The notes: a model not told the origin generated them from the sequence alone. Shown: positions 45,446 to 53,633, counted from the stretch's first letter. The stretch is 64,000 nt of DNA from Streptomyces sp. V3I8 (GCF_030817535.1 NZ_JAUSZL010000002.1:5518001-5582000), one strand, 5' to 3'. Made by a program: numbers and translations.

Positions 45446-46491
45446 GGGTTGCTCCTTCGAGTGGCGTTCGTGAGGTTCTCTTGCGTGGTGCGGAGGGCCG
45501 CGGGTTCGCCGCAGGAACGGCGGACGACGAGAGCGGCGGGGAGGGTCACCGACCGCGGGGGCCGCCCCTCGATGCGGTCGACCACGGCGCGCACGGCGGC
45601 CCGGCCCAGCTCGGGGGTCGGCTGGGCGATCGCCGTGACGGGCGGATCGGTGTGCACGAACCACGGGATGTCGTCGAAGGCCGCGAGCGCGATGTCGTCG
45701 GGCACGCGCAGTCCGCGCGCCCGTACGGCGTCCAGGGCGCCCAGGGCCATCAGGTTGTCGGCCGCGAAGACGACCTCGGGCGGGTCGGCCAGGTCGAGGA
45801 ACTCCTCGGTGGCCCGCCGGCCGCTGGCGGCCTGGAAGTCGCCCTGCCCGATGTACGCCTCGGGCAGCGGCAGCCCGTGCTCGCGCAGCGCGTCCCGGAA
45901 GGCCTCGACGCGCTCGCTGCCGGTGGTGGTGGCCGCCGGGCCCGCGATGATGGCGAGCCTGCGGTGACCGAGGCCGTACAGGTGGGCGACCAGGTCGCGC
46001 ACGGCGGCCCGCCCGTCCGCGCGCACCACGGGCACGTCCACGCCCGGGATCCAGCGGTCGACGAAGACCATGGGGGTCCCGGTGCGGGCGGCGTCCAGCA
46101 TCAGCGGGGAACCGCCGTCGGTGGGGGACACCAGCAGGCCGTCGATCCGCCGGTCGAGGAGCGTACGGACGTGGTGGTCCTGCAGGTCGGGCCGCTCGTC
46201 GGCGTTGCCGATGATGACGCTGTAGCCGAGGGCGCGGGCCTCCTCCTCGACGGAGCGGGCCAGCTCGGTGAAGTACGGGTTCAGCACGTCGCTGATGACC
46301 AGGCCGAGGGTGCGGGTCTGGTCGGTGCGCAGGGAGCGGGCGACGGCGTTCGGGCGGTAGCCCAGCGCGTCGACGGCGGCCAGCACACGGGTGCGGGCGT
46401 CCGCGCTGACCGACGGATGGTCGTTCAGGACGCGCGACACCGTGGCGACGGACATGCCCGCCTCGGCGGCGACGTCCTTGATGCTCGCCAT
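45442..46491 (-). CDS. rbsR: LacI-family ribose operon repressor
   Basis: The 349-residue protein starts at ATG 46491 behind a strong AAGGAGGTGG site. The LacI DNA-binding domain is MASIKDVAAEAGMSVATVSR then PNAVARSLRTDQTRTLGLVI. The sugar domain has LNPYFTELARSVEEEARALG, GHRRLAIIAGPAATTTGSER, EVVFAADNLMALGALDAVRA and DDIALAAFDDIPWFVH. As the first gene of the operon it is autoregulated: two identical operator sites lie 20 and 52 bp upstream of its start codon. Confidence 0.95.
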   Translation of the reverse strand: MASIKDVAAEAGMSVATVSRVLNDHPSVSADARTRVLAAVDALGYRPNAVARSLRTDQTRTLGLVISDVLNPYFTELARSVEEEARALGYSVIIGNADERPDLQDHHVRTLLDRRIDGLLVSPTDGGSPLMLDAARTGTPMVFVDRWIPGVDVPVVRADGRAAVRDLVAHLYGLGHRRLAIIAGPAATTTGSERVEAFRDALREHGLPLPEAYIGQGDFQAASGRRATEEFLDLADPPEVVFAADNLMALGALDAVRARGLRVPDDIALAAFDDIPWFVHTDPPVTAIAQPTPELGRAAVRAVVDRIEGRPPRSVTLPAALVVRRSCGEPAALRTTQENLTNATRRSNP

Positions 46492-46510
46492 GACCGCTCC
46501 ACCTCCTTGT

Positions 46511-46524
46511 GGAATCGATTACAT
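46511..46524. promoter_or_regulatory. RbsR operator, proximal copy (GGAATCGATTACAT)
   Basis: The core ATCGAT is symmetric (GAATCGATTAC). An identical 14-bp copy lies exactly 32 bp further upstream, about three DNA turns, which favours cooperative binding of a LacI-type dimer pair. Confidence 0.7.
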
Positions 46525-46539
46525 GCACCTGCTGGAGTG

Positions 46540-46568
46540 ATTGGAATCGATTACATCGAAGTTGACAA
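46540..46568 (-). promoter_or_regulatory. rbs operon promoter overlapping the distal RbsR operator
   Basis: On the minus strand TTGTCA (46568-46563) and TCCAAT (46545-46540) are 17 nt apart. The distal operator GGAATCGATTACAT (46543-46556) covers the -10 box and spacer, so bound RbsR would block RNA polymerase directly. Confidence 0.6.
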
Positions 46569-46642
46569 GCCCCTGAGACCGGATCGTGATAAAGGCGTCC
46601 GCCGGTGGGCGGCGGGGTCGGTGGGGCCGCGCCCTCGCGGGA

Positions 46643-46681
46643 GTGCGGGTCCCTGCGCACTCGACGCGCAGGGACCCGCAC
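46643..46681. terminator. Perfect 16-bp stem hairpin in a divergent gap
   Basis: GTGCGGGTCCCTGCGC (46643-46658) pairs without mismatch with GCGCAGGGACCCGCAC (46666-46681) around a 7-nt loop. It looks like an intrinsic terminator, but both flanking genes are transcribed away from it, so its partner transcript is unknown. Confidence 0.5.
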
Positions 46682-46711
46682 CCGGCGACCGGGCCGGAAG
46701 CCGCGGACCCC

Positions 46712-46731
46712 AGGGGCGCGGGGAACTGCGC
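46712..46731 (+). repeat. Dispersed GC-rich intergenic repeat, copy 3
   Basis: The exact core aggggcgcggggaactgcgc is present, as in the 35.2-kb array. It is flanked by the terminator-like hairpin and the 24-bp palindrome. Confidence 0.8.
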
Positions 46732-46745
46732 GCCCGACCCCCCGC

Positions 46746-46769
46746 GCACCCGCGGTCGACCGCGGGTGC
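46746..46769. other. Perfect 24-bp palindrome
   Basis: The left half GCACCCGCGGTC is followed directly by its exact reverse complement GACCGCGGGTGC. It could be a protein-binding site or the stem of a cruciform/hairpin without a loop. Confidence 0.6.
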
Positions 46770-47163
46770 GGGAGGCCGCGGGAGGCCGGAGGAGGCGGTC
46801 GGCCTTGCCGGCTTTGCGCACCGCGTTCGTCGACTGCGACTGCGGCTGCGGCTGCGGCTACGGGCGGCTGCGGCTGCGTGGCCGGATGCGTCGACGCCGC
46901 CGGGCCGTTGATGTCGGAGCCGGTCCCGGACGCGGTGCGGCACCCGGACGGGCCGATGGCCGTCGGGCAGGACTCCGGTCGGAGCCTGTTCCTCGTCGAC
47001 GCACCGGCCGGCACCAGGGGCAGCCGCCGCGGACGCGCGGTGGCCGGTGCCCGGTGGACCGTGGACGGTGGCAACTACGGTCCATGGCAGAGCAGTTGCC
47101 GTGGGAGGCTGTCCCCAGCCGGTCGCGGGCGAAAGCCGTGGCGGCGGTCGAGAGGAGCGCAGC

Positions 47164-47970
47164 GTGAGTCAGGACGGCTTCCGTGCCGAGAGGGCCGGGA
47201 GGATCGACACCAGCAGGCCGCACCCCGCCCGGATCTACGACTACCTGCTGGGCGGCAAGGACAACTACGAGGTGGACCAGCGGGCCGGCGACGCGCTCGC
47301 CGCCGTCGCACCCGAGGTGCGGATCGGTCTGCGCGCCAACCGCGACTTCCTGCGGCGGGCCGTCCGGTTCGTCGTCGGCAGCGGTGTCCGCCAGATCCTC
47401 GACATCGGCACCGGACTGCCCACCTCGCCGAACGTGCACGAGATCGCCCGCGAGGTGGCCCCGGACGTGCGCGTCGCGTACGTCGACAACGACCCGATCG
47501 TGCGGGTCCACGCCGACGCGCTGCTCAGCGGTTCCGGCGCGAACAGCATCGTGCTCGCCGATCTGCGCGACCCGCGGGCCGTCGTGGACCACCCCGACGT
47601 CCGCCGGGTCATCGACTTCGACGAGCCGGTCGCCGTGCTTCTCGTCGCCATCGTCCACTTCCTCACCGACGCGGAGGAGCCCGGGCAGGTCGTCGCCACA
47701 CTGCGCGACGCGCTGCCGGCCGGGAGTTTCCTGGTGCTCTCGCACGCCACGGGCGACTTCGCGGACCGCAACGACGCCCAGGCCGTCTACAACAAGGCAA
47801 CCGCCACGCTGAACCTGCGGTCCCGCGCCGAGGTCGAACGGCTCTTCGAGGGCTTCGAACTGGTCGAGCCGGGCCTGGCCCAGGTCCCGTTCTGGCGCCC
47901 GGACGGCCCGCCGCCGGCCCGGTCCGGCGAGATCGGCTTCTACGGAGGCGTGGCGCGCAAGGCGGGCTGA
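47164..47970 (+). CDS. SAM-dependent methyltransferase, DUF574 family
   Basis: The 268-residue protein starts at GTG 47164 with GAGAGGAG upstream. It carries all DUF574 hallmarks: ARIYDYLLGGKDNYEVDQRA, ANRDFLRRAVRFVVGSGVRQ, then SAM-binding ILDIGTGLPTSPNVHEIARE and VAYVDNDPIVRVHADALL, and the C-terminal GEIGFYGGVARK. The family is strongly expanded in Streptomyces; substrates are mostly unknown. It lies 159 bp upstream of the DUF4157 gene in the same direction, so co-regulation is possible, although two small hairpins lie between them. Confidence 0.92.
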   Translation: MSQDGFRAERAGRIDTSRPHPARIYDYLLGGKDNYEVDQRAGDALAAVAPEVRIGLRANRDFLRRAVRFVVGSGVRQILDIGTGLPTSPNVHEIAREVAPDVRVAYVDNDPIVRVHADALLSGSGANSIVLADLRDPRAVVDHPDVRRVIDFDEPVAVLLVAIVHFLTDAEEPGQVVATLRDALPAGSFLVLSHATGDFADRNDAQAVYNKATATLNLRSRAEVERLFEGFELVEPGLAQVPFWRPDGPPPARSGEIGFYGGVARKAG

Positions 47971-48019
47971 ACCGGCGTGTTCCGCCCGTGCACCACCATG
48001 TTCCGTCCGTGTCGGCGGG

Positions 48020-48055
48020 TGCCTGTAGAGGCAGGAACCCTGCACGGGAGTGCAG
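48020..48055. other. Two adjacent small hairpins before the DUF4157 gene
   Basis: TGCCT-gtag-AGGCA (48020-48033) and CTGCAC-ggga-GTGCAG (48040-48055, GNRA loop) follow one another. They lie 75 bp upstream of the DUF4157 start and 50 bp after the methyltransferase stop. They may be a terminator or part of the leader. Confidence 0.4.
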
Positions 48056-48129
48056 AGTCCGGGCCGGACGGTTTCACACCCTGGCCGGGCGTGGTTCAGT
48101 AGCGCGAAAATTGCCGAGAGGGCTCAACG

Positions 48130-49311
48130 ATGCATTACAGCGAAAAGGCCGATACGCGGCACGACCACAGGAATCCGCCGAAGCTGCTGCCTCGGACGGC
48201 CTCCCGGACGCCGTTCGGCGCCGGTGCGGGGGGCCACCGGTCCGCCGCCGACGTCCCGGCGCTGCAGCGCGCCGCGGGCAACGCCGCCGTGGCGAAGATG
48301 CTGGCGGTGCAGCGATCCACGGAGGAACACGAGCACGGTGACGGCTGCGGTCACCAGCCGGTGCAGCGTTCCTCGGCCGACGAGGTCCTGCGTTCCGCCG
48401 GAAGTCCGCTCGAACCCGGCAAGCGGGTGGAGATGGAAGGGCGGCTGGGGGCCGACTTCACGGACGTCAGGGTGCACACCGACGCGGTGGCGCAGCGTTC
48501 CACCGCCGAACTCGGGGCCAAGGCCTGGACCTCGGGCAACCACGTCGTCGTCGGCAGGGGCGGTGGCGACGACCTGACCCTCGCCCATGAGCTGACGCAC
48601 GTGATCCAGCAGCGCTCGGGTCCGGTCGACGGAACCGTCGGGGCCGGTGGCCTGAAGGTCAGCGACCCGGGTGACCGCTTCGAGCGGGCCGCCGAGGCCA
48701 ACGCCTCTCGCGTCATGTCCCAGGCCGCCCCCGCCGTCCAGCGGGCGCGGTCGGACGAGGCGGCCACGACGACCGCGTCGGCCGGCGGGGAGACGCCGGT
48801 GCAGCGGGCCCAGTACGCGACCACCAAGACGGATCGGGACCCGGACAGCGACAACTACGACTCGGACGACGACAACTTCGACACGGTGGCCGCGCACCTG
48901 ACGCCTCCCACGGACTACTCGACCGTCGCCAGCCTGGTGGAGGCGCAGTCCGAACACGGCGTCTACCTCTGGCGCGGCACCTCGGCGTCCACCGCCAGAA
49001 GCATGATGAGCAAGGGAAGCGCGGGCGGGCGGACGGCAGACAGCAACGTCACCGCCCCGGACCGTGCGAGCAGCCAGGCCCAGGTGGGTCACGGCGGCCA
49101 GCTCCCGGAGTTCACCACGGACACGGGGGTGGCCGAAGGCTTCAGTTACAAGAACGTGCTGGTGGTCGTGTACATCGCGGCGAAGTACCTCTCGAAGGGC
49201 AGCTCCTCCGAGTCGGGCTGGATCGCGGACCCCAAGGCGCCGGCCCAGGTGGTGGACACCGTCGACCGCACGCGTCAGCAGTCTCCCCGCCGGCACGGGA
49301 ACGCGTCCTGA
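48130..49311 (+). CDS. DUF4157 protein, putative contractile-injection-system (eCIS) effector
   Basis: The 393-residue protein starts at ATG 48130 behind GAGAGGG. It has no signal peptide. Residues about 40-60 hold a short helix common to these proteins (DVPALQRAAGNAAVAKML). Residues about 95-175 are the DUF4157 domain with a zinc-metallopeptidase HExxH motif (DLTLAHELTHVIQQRSG), preceded by ADFTDVRVHTDAVAQRS and AWTSGNHVVVGRG. Recurrent VQR segments (AVQRS, PVQRS, AVQRA, PVQRA) punctuate the linkers. The C-terminal about 130 residues (GVYLWRGTSASTARSMMSKG, GVAEGFSYKNVLVVVYIAAK) form a separate domain, possibly an ADP-ribosyltransferase-like toxin (R...S..., no confident ExE). DUF4157 marks effectors loaded into Streptomyces eCIS particles. 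Confidence 0.82.
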   Translation: MHYSEKADTRHDHRNPPKLLPRTASRTPFGAGAGGHRSAADVPALQRAAGNAAVAKMLAVQRSTEEHEHGDGCGHQPVQRSSADEVLRSAGSPLEPGKRVEMEGRLGADFTDVRVHTDAVAQRSTAELGAKAWTSGNHVVVGRGGGDDLTLAHELTHVIQQRSGPVDGTVGAGGLKVSDPGDRFERAAEANASRVMSQAAPAVQRARSDEAATTTASAGGETPVQRAQYATTKTDRDPDSDNYDSDDDNFDTVAAHLTPPTDYSTVASLVEAQSEHGVYLWRGTSASTARSMMSKGSAGGRTADSNVTAPDRASSQAQVGHGGQLPEFTTDTGVAEGFSYKNVLVVVYIAAKYLSKGSSSESGWIADPKAPAQVVDTVDRTRQQSPRRHGNAS

Positions 49312-49312
49312 A

Positions 49313-49329
49313 CCGGCCGTGACGGCCGG
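49313..49329. terminator. Short hairpin after the DUF4157 gene
   Basis: CCGGCCG (49313-49319) pairs with CGGCCGG (49323-49329) around TGA, immediately after the stop codon. It is probably the terminator of the DUF4157 transcript. Confidence 0.5.
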
Positions 49330-49444
49330 CGCGGATCACCGCGCCGTGCCCGACGGCTCGGGCGGAGGGCGCTCCCTGCGCCCGACGGACGGTTGTCGTG
49401 GCCCACGCGCCCCCGGTGTCGGACCCGGGCGGTAGCGTCGGATC

Positions 49445-51727
49445 ATGTCCAATCAGGTGGGGGCGCGAGCGGGGGCCCAAGCGGGGAGCGGGGAGCGGAA
49501 CCTGGCCGTTCTCGAAGGCGTGCTCGAGAGAATCACGTACGCCAACGAGGAGAACGGATACACCGTCGCGCGGGTCGACACCGGCCGCGGCGGCGGTGAC
49601 CTGCTCACCGTCGTCGGCGCGCTGCTCGGTGCCCAGGTGGGCGAGTCGCTGCGGATGGAGGGCCGCTGGGGCTCCCACCAGCAGTACGGCAAGCAGTTCA
49701 CCGTGGAGAACTACACGACCGTGCTGCCCGCCACGGTCCAGGGCATCCGCCGCTACCTCGGGTCCGGCCTGGTCAAGGGCATCGGCCCGGTCTTCGCCGA
49801 CCGCATCACGACGCACTTCGGGCTGGACACCCTGCAGATCATCGAGGAGGAACCCAAGCGGCTGATCGAGGTGCCGGGGCTCGGTCCCAAGCGCACCAAG
49901 AAGATCGCCGAGGCCTGGGAGGAGCAGAAGGCGATCAAGGAGGTCATGCTCTTCCTCCAGACCGTCGAGGTGTCCACGTCGATCGCGGTCCGCATCTACA
50001 AGAAGTACGGCGACGCGTCGATCTCGGTGGTCAAGAACCAGCCCTACCGCCTCGCGTCCGACGTCTGGGGCATCGGCTTCCTCACCGCCGACAAGATCGC
50101 CCAGTCCGTGGGCATCCCGCACGACAGCCCCGAGCGGGTCAAGGCCGGTCTGCAGTACGCCCTTTCGCAGTCCACCGACCAGGGCCACTGCTTCCTCCCG
50201 GAGGAACGCCTGATCGCGGACGCGGTCAAACTGCTCCAGGTGGACACCGGTCTGGTCATCGAGTGCCTCGCGGAACTGGCGGCGCCCGCCGAGGAGGGCG
50301 AGGACCCGGGGGTCGTACGGGAGCGGGTGCCGGGCCCGGACGGCGGGGAGCCGGTGACGGCCGTCTACCTCGTCCCCTTCCACCGGGCCGAGCTGTCCCT
50401 GTCCGCCCAGCTGCTGCGGCTCCTGCGCACCGAGCAGGACCGGATGCCCGGATTCCGGGATGTGGCCTGGGACAAGGCGCTGACCTGGCTCAAGGGGCGT
50501 ACGGGGACGGAGCTGGCCCCCGAGCAGGAGCAGGCCGTCCGGCTCGCCCTCACCGAGAAGGTCGCGGTGCTGACCGGCGGGCCCGGCTGCGGCAAGTCCT
50601 TCACGGTCCGCTCCATCGTCGAGCTGGCCAGGGCCAGGAAGGCGAAGGTGGTGCTGGCGGCGCCGACCGGCCGGGCCGCCAAGCGGCTCGCCGAGCTGAC
50701 CGGCGCGCAGGCCTCGACCGTGCACCGGCTGCTGGAGCTGCGGCCGGGGGGCGACGCGGCGTACGACAAGGACCGTCCGCTCGACGCCGACCTGGTGGTG
50801 GTGGACGAGGCGTCGATGCTGGACCTGCTGCTCGCCAACAAGCTGGTGAAGGCGGTGCCGCCGGGCGCGCACCTGCTCTTCGTGGGGGACGTGGACCAGC
50901 TGCCGAGCGTCGGGGCGGGGGAGGTGCTGCGGGATCTGCTGGCCGAGGGCGGGCCGGTGCCGGCGGTCCGGCTGACCCGGGTCTTCCGGCAGGCCCAGCA
51001 GTCGGGGGTCGTCATGAACGCCCACCGGATCAACGCGGGGCGGCAGCCCGTGACGGACGACCTCAAGGACTTCTTCCTCTTCGTGGAGGACGAGACGGAG
51101 GAGGCGGGGCGGCTCACGGTGGACGTGGCGGCGCGGCGCATCCCGGCCAAGTTCGGGCTGGACCCGCGCCGGGACGTCCAGGTGCTGGCCCCGATGCACC
51201 GCGGCCCGGCGGGCGCGGCGGCGCTGAACGGCCTGCTCCAGCAGGCCGTCACACCGGCCCGGCCCGACCTCCCCGAGAAGCGGTTCGGCGGCCGCGTGTT
51301 CCGGGTGGGCGACAAGGTCACCCAGATCCGCAACAACTACGAGAAGGGCGAGAACGGGGTCTTCAACGGCACGGTGGGGGTGGTGACCTCGCTGAACCTC
51401 GACGAGCAGCGGCTGACGGTCCTGACGGACGAGGACGAGGAGGTGCCGTACGAGTTCGACGAACTGGACGAGCTCGCGCACGCGTACGCGGTGACGATCC
51501 ACCGCTCGCAGGGGAGCGAGTATCCGGCCGTCGTCATCCCGGTCACCACGAGTGCCTGGATGATGCTCCAGCGCAACCTCCTGTACACGGCCGTCACGCG
51601 GGCGAAGAGGCTGGTGGTGCTGGTGGGCTCGCGCAAGGCGCTGGCCCAGGCGGTCCGTACGGTCTCCGCGGGGCGGCGCTGCACGGCCCTGGACTTCCGC
51701 CTGGCCGGCACCCGCCCACCGGCTTGA
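49445..51727 (+). CDS. recD2: RecD2-type ATP-dependent DNA helicase
   Basis: This 760-residue SF1B helicase starts at ATG 49445. The N-terminal OB-like region (VLERITYANEENGYTVARVD) and tandem helix-hairpin-helix (LGSGLVKGIGPVFADRITTH, LIEVPGLGPKRTKKIAEAWE) are those of RecD2, not of the RecBCD subunit. Helicase motifs: Walker A LTGGPGCGKSFTVRSIVELA (near residue 380), Walker B VVVDEASMLDLLL, GDVDQLPSVGAGEVLRDL, and the C-terminal VTIHRSQGSEYPAVVIPVTT and YTAVTRAKRLVVLVG. It unwinds DNA 5' to 3' in repair or recombination. It stands alone before a repeat-rich gap and citA. Confidence 0.95.
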   Translation: MSNQVGARAGAQAGSGERNLAVLEGVLERITYANEENGYTVARVDTGRGGGDLLTVVGALLGAQVGESLRMEGRWGSHQQYGKQFTVENYTTVLPATVQGIRRYLGSGLVKGIGPVFADRITTHFGLDTLQIIEEEPKRLIEVPGLGPKRTKKIAEAWEEQKAIKEVMLFLQTVEVSTSIAVRIYKKYGDASISVVKNQPYRLASDVWGIGFLTADKIAQSVGIPHDSPERVKAGLQYALSQSTDQGHCFLPEERLIADAVKLLQVDTGLVIECLAELAAPAEEGEDPGVVRERVPGPDGGEPVTAVYLVPFHRAELSLSAQLLRLLRTEQDRMPGFRDVAWDKALTWLKGRTGTELAPEQEQAVRLALTEKVAVLTGGPGCGKSFTVRSIVELARARKAKVVLAAPTGRAAKRLAELTGAQASTVHRLLELRPGGDAAYDKDRPLDADLVVVDEASMLDLLLANKLVKAVPPGAHLLFVGDVDQLPSVGAGEVLRDLLAEGGPVPAVRLTRVFRQAQQSGVVMNAHRINAGRQPVTDDLKDFFLFVEDETEEAGRLTVDVAARRIPAKFGLDPRRDVQVLAPMHRGPAGAAALNGLLQQAVTPARPDLPEKRFGGRVFRVGDKVTQIRNNYEKGENGVFNGTVGVVTSLNLDEQRLTVLTDEDEEVPYEFDELDELAHAYAVTIHRSQGSEYPAVVIPVTTSAWMMLQRNLLYTAVTRAKRLVVLVGSRKALAQAVRTVSAGRRCTALDFRLAGTRPPA

Positions 51728-51806
51728 GCCCCGCGGCCCTGAAGGGCGGGTGCCGGTGCCGGTGCCCGAGCCGAGTGGACCGGTGCGGGCCCGGTGGGGG
51801 CTGATC

Positions 51807-51912
51807 GCGCAGTTCCCCGCGCCCCTAAAAACCCGCCCGCGCCCAGCCCCCGCCCCGGGAGCGCGAGGAACGGCGCGCAACCCCGCCCCGTCAGGGGCGC
51901 GGGGAACTGCGC
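51807..51912. repeat. Dispersed GC-rich intergenic repeat, inverted pair (copies 4 and 5)
   Basis: gcgcagttccccgcgcccct (51807-51826) and aggggcgcggggaactgcgc (51893-51912) are exact inverted copies. They could fold into a 20-bp stem closing about 66 nt, in which a degenerate copy lies. Confidence 0.75.
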
Positions 51913-52086
51913 GCTCGGCCCAGGACGGCGCGCGGTCGACTGACAAGCGCGACCCTGCCCCCAGGGGCGCGGGCAACCGCGCAACCCCGCCCCCACCCCC
52001 CGCGGTGAAAAATGATCGATCAAACGAGTCGGAAACGTCACACCGGACTTTCGGAAGGCGGACGGAGCGGGCAGGATGAACAGGTT

Positions 52087-52137
52087 GGCGGCACTGAGTG
52101 CCGCCCATAGGCCCAATGGTCGACCCCGAGTGCACTC
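52087..52137. promoter_or_regulatory. Two palindromes upstream of citA
   Basis: GGCGGCACT-g-AGTGCCGCC (52087-52105) has perfect 9-bp arms and GAGTGCACTC (52128-52137) is a perfect 10-bp palindrome. Both contain AGTGC/GCACT. They lie about 75-125 bp before the citA start and may be operator sites or, for the first, an RNA hairpin. Confidence 0.4.
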
Positions 52138-52212
52138 TCCTGCGCCAAATGGGGGATGGTAGAGACAGTCAGGGCACCTCGAAGAAGAGGCACAACGTCG
52201 GTGAGGGATGAC

Positions 52213-53502
52213 GTGAGCGACAACTCTGTAGTACTGCGGTACGGCGACGGCGAGTACACCTACCCGGTGATCGACAGCACCGTCGGCGACAAGGGCTTCG
52301 ACATCGGGAAGCTCCGCGCCCAGACCGGTCTGGTGACGCTGGACAGCGGTTACGGGAACACCGCCGCCTATAAATCCGCCATCACCTATCTCGACGGCGA
52401 GCAGGGCATCCTCCGCTACCGCGGGTACCCGATCGAGCAGCTCGCGGAGAGCTCCACCTTCCTCGAGGTGGCCTCCCTGCTGATCAACGGCGAACTGCCC
52501 ACGGTCGACGAGCTCTCCACCTTCCAGACCGAGATCACGCAGCACACCCTGCTGCACGAGGACGTCAAGCGGTTCTTCCAGGGCTTCCCCCGCGACGCCC
52601 ACCCGATGGCCATGCTGTCGTCGGTCGTCTCCGCGCTGTCGACGTTCTACCAGGACAGCCACAACCCGTTCGACGAGGAGCAGCGCCACCTCTCGACGAT
52701 CCGGCTGCTCGCCAAGCTTCCGACGATCGCCGCGTACGCGTACAAGAAGTCGATCGGCCACCCCTTCGTCTACCCGCGCAACGACCTGGGCTACGTCGAG
52801 AACTTCCTGCGCATGACCTTCTCGGTCCCGGCGCAGGAGTACGAGCTCGACCCGGTCGTCGTCTCCGCGCTCGACAAGCTGCTCATCCTGCACGCGGACC
52901 ACGAGCAGAACTGTTCGACCTCCACCGTGCGTCTGGTGGGCTCGTCGCAGGCGAACATGTTCGCCTCGATCTCCGCCGGCATCAGCGCCCTGTGGGGCCC
53001 CCTGCACGGCGGCGCCAACCAGTCGGTCCTGGAGATGCTGGAAGGCATCCAGGCCAACGGCGGCGATGTGGACTCCTTCATCCGCAAGGTGAAGAACAAG
53101 GAGGACGGCGTCCGCCTGATGGGCTTCGGCCACCGGGTGTACAAGTCCTTCGACCCGCGCGCGAAGATCATCAAGGCTGCGGCGCACGACGTCCTCTCGG
53201 CCCTCGGCAAGTCCGACGAGCTGCTGGACATCGCGCTCAAGCTGGAGGAGCACGCGCTCTCCGACGACTACTTCGTCTCGCGCAACCTCTACCCGAACGT
53301 CGACTTCTACACCGGTCTGATCTACCGGGCCATGGGCTTCCCGACCGAGATGTTCACGGTCCTGTTCGCCCTCGGCCGGCTGCCGGGCTGGATCGCCCAG
53401 TGGCACGAGATGATCAAGGAGCCGGGATCGCGGATCGGCCGTCCGCGGCAGATCTACACCGGTGTGGTCGAGCGGGACTTCACGCCGGTCGAGCAGCGGT
53501 AG
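52213..53502 (+). CDS. citA: Citrate synthase
   Basis: I chose GTG 52213 (429 residues, VSDNSVVLRYGDGEYTYPVI) because GAGGGA is correctly spaced and this is the known Streptomyces N-terminus; the frame is open 19 codons further. Catalytic blocks are present: histidine in ALWGPLHGGANQSVLEML, histidine in LMGFGHRVYKSFDPRAK, and aspartate in YPNVDFYTGLIYRAMG. The enzyme condenses acetyl-CoA and oxaloacetate at the entry of the TCA cycle. It is monocistronic, between a repeat-rich promoter gap and a hairpin terminator. Confidence 0.97.
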   Translation: MSDNSVVLRYGDGEYTYPVIDSTVGDKGFDIGKLRAQTGLVTLDSGYGNTAAYKSAITYLDGEQGILRYRGYPIEQLAESSTFLEVASLLINGELPTVDELSTFQTEITQHTLLHEDVKRFFQGFPRDAHPMAMLSSVVSALSTFYQDSHNPFDEEQRHLSTIRLLAKLPTIAAYAYKKSIGHPFVYPRNDLGYVENFLRMTFSVPAQEYELDPVVVSALDKLLILHADHEQNCSTSTVRLVGSSQANMFASISAGISALWGPLHGGANQSVLEMLEGIQANGGDVDSFIRKVKNKEDGVRLMGFGHRVYKSFDPRAKIIKAAAHDVLSALGKSDELLDIALKLEEHALSDDYFVSRNLYPNVDFYTGLIYRAMGFPTEMFTVLFALGRLPGWIAQWHEMIKEPGSRIGRPRQIYTGVVERDFTPVEQR

Positions 53503-53554
53503 CACTCCGCTCCTCGGCGGCAGGTCCTCGTCCGCGGGTCCGCTGCGGCCGGTC

Positions 53555-53574
53555 GCACAGTTCCCCGCGCCCCT
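53555..53574 (-). repeat. Dispersed GC-rich intergenic repeat, copy 6
   Basis: gcacagttccccgcgcccct differs from the inverse core by one base. It begins 53 bp after the citA stop and is followed by gaggggcgcgggg, which can pair with it. Confidence 0.7.
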
Positions 53575-53633
53575 GAGGGGCGCGGGGCCGCTGAAGGCCG
53601 GCCGAAGCGACAGCAGCAGAAGAAGAAATTAAG

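Larger units (their letters stand above)
46569..47163. other. 595-bp divergent gap with hairpins, a 24-bp palindrome and repeats
   Basis: No credible gene. It contains a perfect 16-bp stem hairpin (46643-46681), a dispersed repeat copy (46712-46731) and a perfect 24-bp palindrome (46746-46769). Runs of ggctgc repeats lie at about 46841-46885, and a broken inverted repeat ggcaact/agttgcc at about 47069-47102 precedes the methyltransferase gene. Confidence 0.55.
51728..52212. other. 485-bp gap: dispersed repeats then citA promoter region
   Basis: The first half holds at least four copies of the dispersed repeat (51807-51826 inverted, about 51860-51879 degenerate, 51893-51912, about 51962-51982 degenerate). 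The second half, AT-richer, holds TGATCGATCA (52012-52021) and two palindromes upstream of citA. No gene is seen. Confidence 0.65.

Noticed and set aside
46905..47163. Possible in-frame upstream start for the DUF574 methyltransferase (from 47047)
   Set aside because: The extra residues do not match the family N-terminus, and the GTG at 47164 has GAGAGGAG correctly spaced.
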